64,000 nt of DNA, from the NCBI GenBank assembly GCA_050329575.1, contig JBHJOP010000039.1:16270-80269 (forward strand), in the 5' to 3' direction. The DNA is from JAUXFS01 sp050329575 (GTDB taxonomy: Bacteria > Pseudomonadota > Alphaproteobacteria > Rhodospirillales > Defluviicoccaceae). The notes beneath the pieces were generated by a model. The model was not told the DNA's origin. It saw only the letters and a list, made by a program, of their open reading frames with translations, and made no database searches. Shown piece by piece: positions 36,436 through 43,487 of this stretch. A program made the translations under genes and the position numbers. Each line of letters opens with the position of its first letter. The first letter of the stretch is position 1.

Positions 36436-37443
36436 TCAGATCAGTCCGGCCAGCGGCGAGGACGGATCGGCGTAGCGCTTCTTCGGCATCCGGCCGGCGA
36501 GGTAGGCGAGACGCCCGGCTTCGACCGCCAGCTTCATCGCTCGCGCCATCCGGACCGGGTCCCTCGCCTCGGCGATCGCGGTGTTCATCAGCACGCCGTC
36601 GCAGCCCAGTTCCATGGCGATCGCCGCGTCGGACGCCGTCCCGACCCCGGCATCGACCAGGACCGGCACCGACGCCTGTTCGACGATCAACCGGATGTTC
36701 ACCGGGTTCTGGATGCCGAGGCCGGAGCCGATCGGCGCCGCCAGCGGCATGATCGCGACGCAGCCCATGTCCTCCAGACGCTTGGCGAGGATCGGATCGT
36801 CGGAGCAGTAGACCATCACCTTGAAGTCGTCCTCGATCAGCGAGTGGGCGGCGGCAAGCGTCTCGGTCATGTTGGGATAGAGGGTCTTCGGGTCACCCAG
36901 CACCTCGAGTTTGACGAGGTCCCAGCCGCCGGCCTCGCGGGCGAGCCGCAAGGTGCGCACCGCGTCGCTCGCGCTGTAGCAGCCGGCGGTGTTGGGGAGA
37001 TAGGTGTAAGTCCTGGGGTCGACGTAGTCGACCAGCATCGGCTGGTTGGGATCGGAGACGTTGACCCGACGTACGGCGACGGTGACGATCTCCGCGCCGG
37101 AGGCCGCGATTGCCCGCGCCGTCTCAGCGAAATCCCGGTACTTGCCGGTGCCGACCAACAGCCGCGACCGGTAACGGCGGCCGGCGACGATCAGCGGGTC
37201 GTCGTCGGTGCGCGCGTCCTCGACCTCTCGGCCGGTGTCGGGTGAACCGCCGCCGATGAAGTGGACGATCTCGATGCGATCGCCGTCGGCCACCGTCACC
37301 GCGTCGTAGCCTGATCGCGGCACGATCTCCAGGTTGCGCTCGACCGCCACCTTCTTCGGATCGAGCCCGATGTCGGCCAGCAGTTGCCGCACCGTGATCG
37401 ACACGCCGATGAGTTTCGGCTCGCCGTTGAGGGTGATCTGCAT
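36436..37443 (-). CDS. thiSG: ThiS-ThiG fusion (sulfur carrier plus thiazole synthase)
   Basis: A 335-residue fusion. Residues 1-66 are ThiS-like (MQITLNGEPKLIGVSITVRQ ... DRIEIVHFIGGG), with the Gly-Gly that normally must be the free C-terminus to receive sulfur. After a 20-residue linker comes ThiG: LLVGTGKYRDFAETARAIAA, DLVKLEVLGD with the Schiff-base lysine, and VLVDAGVGTASDAAIAMELG. ThiG makes the thiazole ring of thiamine. ATG at 37443 matches the ThiS N-terminus; the longer frame is not supported. Annotated fusions of this kind exist in other proteobacteria. How an internal Gly-Gly works is unclear. No other thi genes are nearby. Confidence 0.92.
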   Translation of the reverse strand: MQITLNGEPKLIGVSITVRQLLADIGLDPKKVAVERNLEIVPRSGYDAVTVADGDRIEIVHFIGGGSPDTGREVEDARTDDDPLIVAGRRYRSRLLVGTGKYRDFAETARAIAASGAEIVTVAVRRVNVSDPNQPMLVDYVDPRTYTYLPNTAGCYSASDAVRTLRLAREAGGWDLVKLEVLGDPKTLYPNMTETLAAAHSLIEDDFKVMVYCSDDPILAKRLEDMGCVAIMPLAAPIGSGLGIQNPVNIRLIVEQASVPVLVDAGVGTASDAAIAMELGCDGVLMNTAIAEARDPVRMARAMKLAVEAGRLAYLAGRMPKKRYADPSSPLAGLI

Positions 37444-37594
37444 CCGAATTCCAACTCGCCTGCGGTCGCCGGGCCGACTCGGGAGAGGATCGCCGCCCCG
37501 CTGCCGTCGTCGCCTAACATAGTCCAAAGTGGTGGTTACACAAGACTGCGGCCGTGCTATAAGCATCCCGCTTCGGACCGCCATACCCTCCCGG

Positions 37595-38068
37595 ATGACC
37601 CGCACCGTCCTCCTTCTCAACGGCCCCAACCTCAACCTGCTCGGTACCCGCCAGCCGGAGCTCTACGGCCGCGACACCCTCGCCGCGATCGAAGCCGAGT
37701 GCGTCCGCCGTGGCGAGGCGCTGGGACTCGTCGTCGAATGCCGCCAGAGCAATGCGGAGGGCGAGCTGGTCGGCTGGATCCAGGGCGCACGCGGCCGCTG
37801 TGCCGCCGTCGTCATCAACGCCGGTGCCTACACGCACACGTCGGTGGCGATCTTGGACGCGCTGCTCGCCCTCGAGGTCCCGATCTACGAGGTGCATCTC
37901 TCGAACATTTTCCGCCGCGAGCCGTTCCGCCACCATTCCTACGTCTCGCGGGCGGCACACGGAATCGTTTGCGGCTTCGGCGGTTTCGGCTATCAGATGG
38001 CGATCGAAGCGGCGGCGCGCGCCATTGACGCCGCGGACGGGGAGCCGGGCAACCGGGATCGGACATGA
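37595..38068 (+). CDS. aroQ: 3-dehydroquinate dehydratase, type II
   Basis: A 157-residue enzyme of the shikimate pathway (dehydroquinate to dehydroshikimate). Motifs: LLNGPNLNLLGTRQPELYG at the N-terminus, VVINAGAYTHTSVAILDAL, and EVHLSNIFRREPFRHHSYVS with the catalytic histidine. Typical length. ATG at 37595. Its stop overlaps the accB start as ATGA, giving the common alphaproteobacterial order aroQ-accB-accC. Confidence 0.97.
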   Translation: MTRTVLLLNGPNLNLLGTRQPELYGRDTLAAIEAECVRRGEALGLVVECRQSNAEGELVGWIQGARGRCAAVVINAGAYTHTSVAILDALLALEVPIYEVHLSNIFRREPFRHHSYVSRAAHGIVCGFGGFGYQMAIEAAARAIDAADGEPGNRDRT

Positions 38069-38511
38069 CCACCTCGGGCAAGAAGCCATCCGTCGACATC
38101 GACCTCGTCCGCGGCCTCGCGGCGGTGCTGCAGGAAACCGGCCTCACCGAGATCGAGTACGGCAGCGGCGATCTCAGGGTGCGGGTCGCGAAGACGGGGA
38201 TCCCGGTGGCGGCGCCGCTGGCGGTCGCGGTCGGCTCGACGGTCGTTCCCGGCGAGGCCGAAGTGGTCGCCGACCATCCCGGCGTCGTCACTTCGCCGAT
38301 GGTCGGCGTCGCCTACACCGCCACGGAACCGGAAGCGCCGCCATTCGTCAAGGTCGGCGACAGCGTCGCGGCCGGCGACACCATTCTGCTGATCGAGGCG
38401 ATGAAAGTGTTCAACCCCATCAAGGCGCCGCGCGCCGGCCGCGTGCGGCAGGTGTTCGTCGCCAACGGCACGCCGGTGGAATTCGGCGAGCCGCTGATGA
38501 TTATCGAATAG
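38065..38511 (+). CDS. accB: Biotin carboxyl carrier protein of acetyl-CoA carboxylase
   Basis: A 148-residue carrier. The C-terminal biotinyl domain holds the biotinylated lysine in LIEAMKVFNPIKA, with the usual thumb insert before it and VANGTPVEFGEPLMIIE at the end. The N-terminal part is a flexible Pro/Ala/Val-rich linker. Works with the biotin carboxylase encoded 13 bases downstream in the first step of fatty-acid synthesis. Confidence 0.97.
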   Translation: MTTSGKKPSVDIDLVRGLAAVLQETGLTEIEYGSGDLRVRVAKTGIPVAAPLAVAVGSTVVPGEAEVVADHPGVVTSPMVGVAYTATEPEAPPFVKVGDSVAAGDTILLIEAMKVFNPIKAPRAGRVRQVFVANGTPVEFGEPLMIIE

Positions 38512-38524
38512 CGGCCGGCCGGCG

Positions 38525-39883
38525 GTGGCGCACCCGCCCGTCTTCCATAAGGTGCTGATCGCCAACCGCGGCGAAATCGCGTTGCGCATCCTGCGCGCTT
38601 GCCGCGAGATGGGCATCCGGTCGGTGGCGGTCCACTCGACCGCCGACGCCGACGCGATGCACGTTCGCCTCGCCGATGAGTCGATCTGCATCGGTCCGCC
38701 CCCGGCCGCCGCCAGCTACCTCAACGCCGCGGCGATCATCAGTGCCGCGACGATCAGCAACGCCGATGCCATCCATCCGGGTTACGGCTTTCTCTCCGAG
38801 AACGCCGACTTCGCCGCGATGGTCGAGGAGCACGGCATCGCCTTCATCGGGCCGGCGCCGGACCACATCCGGCTGATGGGCGACAAGGTGGCCGCCAAGC
38901 GGGTCTGCCACGAGGCTGGGATCCCGGTGGTTCCCGGATCGGACGGTCCCGTCGCCGACGAACCGGCGGCACGCGCCGTCGCCGAGCGGATCGGCTATCC
39001 GGTTCTCGTCAAGGCCGCCGCCGGCGGCGGCGGCCGCGGCATGAAGGTCGTCGCCGCGCCATCGGCGCTGTCCGCGGCGCTGTCGACGGCGCGCGCCGAG
39101 GCACTCTCCGCCTTCGGCAACGGCGAGCTCTATATCGAGAAGTACCTCTCCCACCCGCGCCACATCGAGATCCAGATCCTCGCCGACCTGCACGGCAACG
39201 TCGTTCATCTCGGCGAGCGCGACTGCTCCTTGCAGCGGCGTCACCAGAAGGTGATCGAGGAGGCGCCGTCGCCGGCTCTGACCGCCGCCGAGCGGGAGCG
39301 GATCGGCGCCGTCGCCGCCGACGCCGTCCGCAACTTCGGCTACCGCAGCGCCGGCACCTTCGAGTTCCTTTATCAGGACGGCGCGTTCTATTTCATCGAG
39401 ATGAACACCCGCCTGCAGGTCGAGCACCCGGTGACCGAGATGGTCTGCGGTCTCGACTTGGTGCGCGAGATGCTGCGCATCGCCGCCGGCCAGCCGCTCG
39501 GCTACGGCCAGCGGGACATCGCCATCAAGGGTCACGCCATCGAATGCCGGATCAACGCCGAGCATCCCGAGACGTTTGTACCGTCGCCGGGCCGGATCGG
39601 CGACTATCACGCCCCCGGTGGCCTCGGCGTGCGAGTCGATTCGGCGCTCTACGCCGGCTATCGTGTGCCGCCCTACTACGACAGCATGATCGCCAAGCTG
39701 ATCGTTCACGGCGCCAACCGCGACGACTGCCGGATGCGGCTGGTGCGGGCGCTGAGGGAGTACGTGATCGACGGCATCCAGACGACGATCCCGTTGCACC
39801 AGCGGCTGCTGGAGGCGCCCCGCTTCATCGCCGGCGACTACGACGTCCATTGGCTGGAGGCGTTCGTGCGAGGCGAGCGGTAG
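38525..39883 (+). CDS. accC: Biotin carboxylase subunit of acetyl-CoA carboxylase
   Basis: A 452-residue ATP-grasp enzyme that carboxylates biotin on AccB. Motifs: KVLIANRGEIALRILRACRE, HPGYGFLSENADFA, the glycine-rich ATP loop KAAAGGGGRGMKVV, ERDCSLQRRHQKVIEEAPSP, and EMNTRLQVEHPVTEMVCGLD. GTG start at 38525. Standard length. Confidence 0.98.
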   Translation: MAHPPVFHKVLIANRGEIALRILRACREMGIRSVAVHSTADADAMHVRLADESICIGPPPAAASYLNAAAIISAATISNADAIHPGYGFLSENADFAAMVEEHGIAFIGPAPDHIRLMGDKVAAKRVCHEAGIPVVPGSDGPVADEPAARAVAERIGYPVLVKAAAGGGGRGMKVVAAPSALSAALSTARAEALSAFGNGELYIEKYLSHPRHIEIQILADLHGNVVHLGERDCSLQRRHQKVIEEAPSPALTAAERERIGAVAADAVRNFGYRSAGTFEFLYQDGAFYFIEMNTRLQVEHPVTEMVCGLDLVREMLRIAAGQPLGYGQRDIAIKGHAIECRINAEHPETFVPSPGRIGDYHAPGGLGVRVDSALYAGYRVPPYYDSMIAKLIVHGANRDDCRMRLVRALREYVIDGIQTTIPLHQRLLEAPRFIAGDYDVHWLEAFVRGER

Positions 39884-39887
39884 ACCG

Positions 39888-40562
39888 TTGGCGGGCGATC
39901 GCCGCCTGACCCCGGAGATGGTGGTGCGGGCCTATGCGGCGGGGATCTTTCCGATGGCCGGCCACCGATTCGATCCGACCGTCCACTGGGTGGCGCCGCG
40001 GCAGCGCGGCGTGCTGCCGCTGGACGCCTTCCACGTGCCGCGCCGACTCAAGCGGACGGTGCGACAGCAGCAATTCGAAGTGCGCGGCGACGGTGATTTC
40101 GACGCCGTCATCCGCGCCTGCGCGGCGCCGGGCGGGGACCGCGCCGACACCTGGATCAACGCCGAGATCGCCCGCGTGTTCTGCCAACTGCACCGTCTGG
40201 GCCTCGCCCACAGCGTCGAGGCCTGGCGGGACGGGCGGATGGTGGGCGGGCTCTACGGCCTCGCCCTCGGCGGCGCCTTCTTCGGCGAGAGCATGTTCGC
40301 GCGCGAGACCGATGCCAGCAAGGTGGCGCTGGTGCACCTGGTGGCGGCACTGCGGCGCGGCGGCTTCGCGCTGCTCGACGTCCAGTTCATGACCGATCAT
40401 CTGCTGCGGTTCGGCGCGGTCGAGATTCCTGCCGCGGCCTATCTCGATCGGCTGGAGGCGGCGCTGTCTCTGCCGGCGACGTTTCCGGCCGATTTCCGAT
40501 CGGCCGCCGCCGCCGCCGCCGTCGCGGACGTCCTCACGCAGTCGAGGACCCAGACGTCGTAG
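39888..40562 (+). CDS. aat: Leucyl/phenylalanyl-tRNA--protein transferase
   Basis: A 224-residue enzyme of the N-end rule pathway that adds Leu or Phe to proteins with basic N-termini, marking them for ClpS-ClpAP. Motifs: AYAAGIFPMA, WVAPRQRGVLPL, TWINAEIARVFCQLHRLGLA, GGLYGLALGGAFFGESMFAR and LLDVQFMTDHLLRFGAVEIP. TTG start four bases after the accC stop. Its last 124 bases overlap the convergent DUF2155 gene. Confidence 0.95.
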   Translation: MAGDRRLTPEMVVRAYAAGIFPMAGHRFDPTVHWVAPRQRGVLPLDAFHVPRRLKRTVRQQQFEVRGDGDFDAVIRACAAPGGDRADTWINAEIARVFCQLHRLGLAHSVEAWRDGRMVGGLYGLALGGAFFGESMFARETDASKVALVHLVAALRRGGFALLDVQFMTDHLLRFGAVEIPAAAYLDRLEAALSLPATFPADFRSAAAAAAVADVLTQSRTQTS

Positions 40563-40906
40563 ACCGGGTGGTCCATCGCCGACAGTGCCGGGCTGGAGGC
40601 GAACATCCAGCCGCGAAACAGGTCGGTCGACTGTTGCTGCGGGCGGGTCTCCCGGATGTCGAGGAAGGCCGCCGCCTCCGGCGGCTCCTCCGGTGGCCGC
40701 TTGTCGCAGGTGCGGACGACGATCTCCAGGGTGCCGAAGTGCACCGCCTCGCCGATCGGCGCTTCAATCGTGGAGATCCTCGCCGTCACCTTGTCGAGGC
40801 CGCGCAGCACCGCGATCGGATAGGGATCGGCGGCCGCCGGACCAGCGATCGCAGCGGCGATCATCCACGCGGGGGCGAGCCAACGGCACCACATGGCGCC
40901 GGTCAT
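40439..40906 (-). CDS. DUF2155 exported protein
   Basis: A 155-residue protein with an N-terminal signal segment (about residues 5-27, ending GPAAADPYP) and the DUF2155 core: AVLRGLDKVTARISTIEAPI, FGTLEIVVRTCDKRPPEE, FLDIRE and SSPALSAMDHPVYDVWVLDC. Alphaproteobacteria keep this gene beside aat and the MlaD/NDUFA12 genes; its function is unknown. The core ends near 40540 and the last about 20 residues, rich in Ala and Ser, are encoded inside aat. Confidence 0.88.
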   Translation of the reverse strand: MTGAMWCRWLAPAWMIAAAIAGPAAADPYPIAVLRGLDKVTARISTIEAPIGEAVHFGTLEIVVRTCDKRPPEEPPEAAAFLDIRETRPQQQSTDLFRGWMFASSPALSAMDHPVYDVWVLDCVRTSATAAAAAADRKSAGNVAGRDSAASSRSR

Positions 40907-40959
40907 AGCACGTCCGCCGGGACCGCGGCCACCCCTCGCGATGTCGACACCGGTCGTCG

Positions 40960-41709
40960 TCATCGCTTCACCGCGGCGAACCGCAGCCGCACATAGTCGA
41001 CGGTCCAGCGGCCGGCGTCGTCGCGCAGAAACGGCGCCAGCGTCTCCTCGACCTCGGCGACCACCGCCGGCCGCTCGGTCGGTGGAAGCGCATCGAGGAA
41101 ACGTCCGGCGAAGGTCTGCAGCCAGTCCGCCAGCGTCCCGGGGATCAATGTCGGCCGCGGCCGGAGCGTCAGCATGGCGATCCGGAGTCCCTCCCCTTCC
41201 AGGATCGCGCGGAACGCGCTCGGCGACGGAAACACCCAAGGATCGTGAGCCGCCGGGTCGATGTCGCGCCGCCTCAGGGCCGTCGTCAGCGCCCATCTCA
41301 CCGCGGCGACATTGCCGTGGCCACCGGTCTCGCCGACGAACCGACCACCGTCGACCAGCGCTCGCCGCACACCGGCCACGACCGGCCGCAGATCGCCCAT
41401 CCAGTGCAGCGCGGCATTGGTGAACACCGCGTCGAACGCCGCCGCGAACGGCAGCCGGGCGGCGTCGAGCACCCGCACCTCCAGCCCGCGTGCACGCGCC
41501 GCGGCGGCCATCTCGGAGCTCGCATCGACGCCGACGACGCGGGCGCCGGCCGCGGCGATCGCTTCGGTCAAGGTGCCGTCGCCGCAGCCGAGATCGAGGA
41601 TCCGCTCGCCCGGCGCCGGGGCCAGCAACGCGACCACCGGCAGGCCGAGATCGGAGACGAAGCGGGCGTCGCGGGCGTAGCGGCCGGTGTCCCAGCGCTG
41701 TCCGGACAC
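40960..41709 (-). CDS. Class I SAM-dependent methyltransferase
   Basis: A 249-residue methyltransferase with the SAM-binding motif ILDLGCGDGTLTEAIAAAG, the acidic loop VVGVDASSEM, and NAALHWMGDL. It resembles Tam/BioC-like enzymes acting on small carboxylic acids, but the substrate is unknown. It sits between DUF2155 and the MlaD genes, same strand, and may have been inserted in an otherwise conserved gene order. Confidence 0.85.
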   Translation of the reverse strand: MSGQRWDTGRYARDARFVSDLGLPVVALLAPAPGERILDLGCGDGTLTEAIAAAGARVVGVDASSEMAAAARARGLEVRVLDAARLPFAAAFDAVFTNAALHWMGDLRPVVAGVRRALVDGGRFVGETGGHGNVAAVRWALTTALRRRDIDPAAHDPWVFPSPSAFRAILEGEGLRIAMLTLRPRPTLIPGTLADWLQTFAGRFLDALPPTERPAVVAEVEETLAPFLRDDAGRWTVDYVRLRFAAVKR

Positions 41710-41721
41710 ACCCGCCCCCCG

Positions 41722-42183
41722 CTACTCCGCTGCTCCCGGCCGGCCGGTCGCGAGGAAGATGATGTCGCCGACCTGGTCCTCGAGGGAGCGGTAGCCCGAG
41801 GTCATGGTGATGGTGCCGCCGGGCGCGATCGGCGTCTGGGAGCGCCCCGGCTCCAGCCGGACGTACTTGCCGCCGAGCGGTCCCTCGCTGGCGATGGCGG
41901 CGAGGGTGTCGTCGGGCAGCCGGATCGCGTTGTCGATCCGCATCGTCACCACCGCGTCGTAGGTGACGGGATCGAGGCGGCGGTCGACGACCGTTCCGAC
42001 CTTGACGCCGTTGACCCGCACGTCGCTGCCGGCCCCGAGGCCGCCGATCTTGAGGAACGCGGCGCTGACCTGGTAGCCGGGGCGGCGGCCCATCTCGGTG
42101 GCCGAGTAGGCGAAGTAGACGAACAGGCCGGCGACCGCCAGCACCACCGCGCCGAGCACGGTCTCGATGAGGTTGCGACGCAT
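41722..42183 (-). CDS. MlaD-family (MCE domain) protein, second of tandem pair
   Basis: A 153-residue inner-membrane-anchored protein: one N-terminal helix (VLGAVVLAVAGLFVYFAY) and an MCE domain (FLKIGGLGAGSDVRVNGVKV ... EGPLGGKYVRLEPG). MCE proteins of the Mla system form hexameric rings that carry phospholipid between membranes. Its start overlaps the stop of the upstream MlaD-like gene by one base. The other Mla components (MlaE, MlaF, MlaB, MlaC) are not in this window. Confidence 0.88.
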   Translation of the reverse strand: MRRNLIETVLGAVVLAVAGLFVYFAYSATEMGRRPGYQVSAAFLKIGGLGAGSDVRVNGVKVGTVVDRRLDPVTYDAVVTMRIDNAIRLPDDTLAAIASEGPLGGKYVRLEPGRSQTPIAPGGTITMTSGYRSLEDQVGDIIFLATGRPGAAE

Positions 42184-42665
42184 CAGGGCTCCTTAGGTTC
42201 GTCCTGCCGCCGGGCCGCCCGGCCCTCGCGGATGATCAGCTCCAGGAGATCGCCGACCACCACCGAATCCTGTGTGAAATCGATCAGGCCGCCGTCCGGC
42301 AGCGCCGTCTCGTCGCCGCCGGGGTCGAGGACGACGAACTTCGAGCCGAACAGCCCGTCGGTGTGGATGGCCGCCGCGGTGTCGAGGGGCAACGCGATGC
42401 GACGGTCGATGCGCATCGCCAGCCGCACCCTGAAGTCGTTATCGAGCTCCATCCCCTCGATGCGGCCGACCTCGATTCCGCCCACCGTCACCGGATTGCC
42501 GATCGCGAGACCGTCGACGCGGTTGAAGGTGCCGACGATCCGGTAACCGGCCAGCCCCGCCCGCGCCTCCTTGTCGACGCCGCCGTAGACCGCGACCAGA
42601 ATCGCCGCCAGCACCGCCAGCGTCACCCCGCCGACGATCATCTCCCAGGTCTCGCGGGATTTCAC
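42183..42665 (-). CDS. mlaD: MlaD-family (MCE domain) protein, first of tandem pair
   Basis: A 160-residue protein with one N-terminal helix (MIVGGVTLAVLAAILVAVYG) and an MCE domain (FNRVDGLAIGNPVTVGGIEV ... DGLFGSKFVVLDPG) followed by a helical tail (VVVGDLLELIIREGRAARR). Closest in style to canonical MlaD. The two tandem MlaD-like proteins are clearly diverged and could form a mixed ring. Confidence 0.88.
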   Translation of the reverse strand: MKSRETWEMIVGGVTLAVLAAILVAVYGGVDKEARAGLAGYRIVGTFNRVDGLAIGNPVTVGGIEVGRIEGMELDNDFRVRLAMRIDRRIALPLDTAAAIHTDGLFGSKFVVLDPGGDETALPDGGLIDFTQDSVVVGDLLELIIREGRAARRQDEPKEP

Positions 42666-42732
42666 CGCGATCGTTCTCCTTCGCCTCGGTGGCGCCCTTC
42701 GGTTCGGCGCCGTCGACGCCGGCCTGGCGCCG

Positions 42733-43089
42733 TCAATCCGGCGTCCACGGCTCGTAGTCGCCGGTCGCCCGGGCGCGCTGGCCGCCCTCGAGATCGTGCC
42801 CCTTCGGCCGGTAGGCGTACGGCGTTCCGGTCAGGTTGACCATCCGCGGTTTCTGCCATGGCCGCCGTTGCAGGGCAGTGTCGATCAGCGGCTCGTCGAC
42901 CATGTGATGCAGCCAGGCGTGCCACTCCGGCGGCGCCTTGGTGGCCTCCGGCCGGCCCTTGTAGAGGACCCATCGCCGCTCGCGTCCATAGCGGTTGAGC
43001 CGGCGGTTGCGGTAGTAGCGGTTGCCGAATTCGTCCTGGCCCACCCGTTCGCCGAACAGCCACGTAAACAGTAGGGTGCCGATGTCCAT
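42733..43089 (-). CDS. NDUFA12-like accessory subunit of complex I
   Basis: A 118-residue protein matching the NDUFA12 (17.2-kDa) family: GERVGQDEFGNRYYRNRR, RRWVLYKG, and PPEWHAWLHHMVDEPL. This accessory subunit of NADH:ubiquinone oxidoreductase is found in alphaproteobacteria and mitochondria, which supports the taxonomic placement. First gene of the minus-strand unit NDUFA12-MlaD-MlaD-methyltransferase-DUF2155. Confidence 0.94.
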   Translation of the reverse strand: MDIGTLLFTWLFGERVGQDEFGNRYYRNRRLNRYGRERRWVLYKGRPEATKAPPEWHAWLHHMVDEPLIDTALQRRPWQKPRMVNLTGTPYAYRPKGHDLEGGQRARATGDYEPWTPD

Positions 43090-43291
43090 CGCCTGTCGAT
43101 CCGTCGTACCGGGGTCCCGTGCCGAGCGCCCGCACTATGGCATCGGCGGCGGCCGCCGTCCAGCCCGTGGCGGGAGACGCGATGCGCCGTGACCGGCACC
43201 CGGCATGGGGCTCCCCGGCGCCCTCAGCGCACGACCGCGCGATAACCATACAACGGATGGTAATCGCCCGGCCCATCCGCACGAAATGTTG

Positions 43292-43320
43292 TTGCAGCAA
43301 CGGGCTCCCCACGATATAGT
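43292..43320 (+). promoter_or_regulatory. Candidate nrdJ promoter overlapped by two dyads
   Basis: TTGCAG (43292-43297) and TATAGT (43315-43320) are 17 bases apart. The near-palindrome GTTGTTGCAGCAAC (43288-43301) covers the -35 box and CCACGATATAGTGG (43309-43322) covers the -10 box; their centres are 21 bases apart, two helical turns. This suggests a repressor binding in pairs, possibly NrdR, though the boxes are shorter than the NrdR consensus. Confidence 0.45.
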
Positions 43321-43487
43321 GGCTGCGAGTGGCAAGGGTGCCCTATGTTGTGCCATTGGCACGCCGGCATGAGGCATCCAGCCGCCGCAAGGGGGCCCGG
43401 GAGGCAACCATCGGCGAGGTCATCGCCGTCTCGTTCACGGCCCTTGGCAGAAAAGCGAACGTAACGACGAGGCGAGGCCGACCCGCG

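Noticed and set aside
37444..37594. TPP riboswitch before thiSG
   Set aside because: The space between a plausible promoter and the start is only about 65 bases and lacks the CUGAGA-type core.
43090..43487. Cobalamin riboswitch before the B12-dependent reductase
   Set aside because: I could not find the conserved B12-box (GCCACTG-like) or the expected stem pattern in the plus-strand leader.
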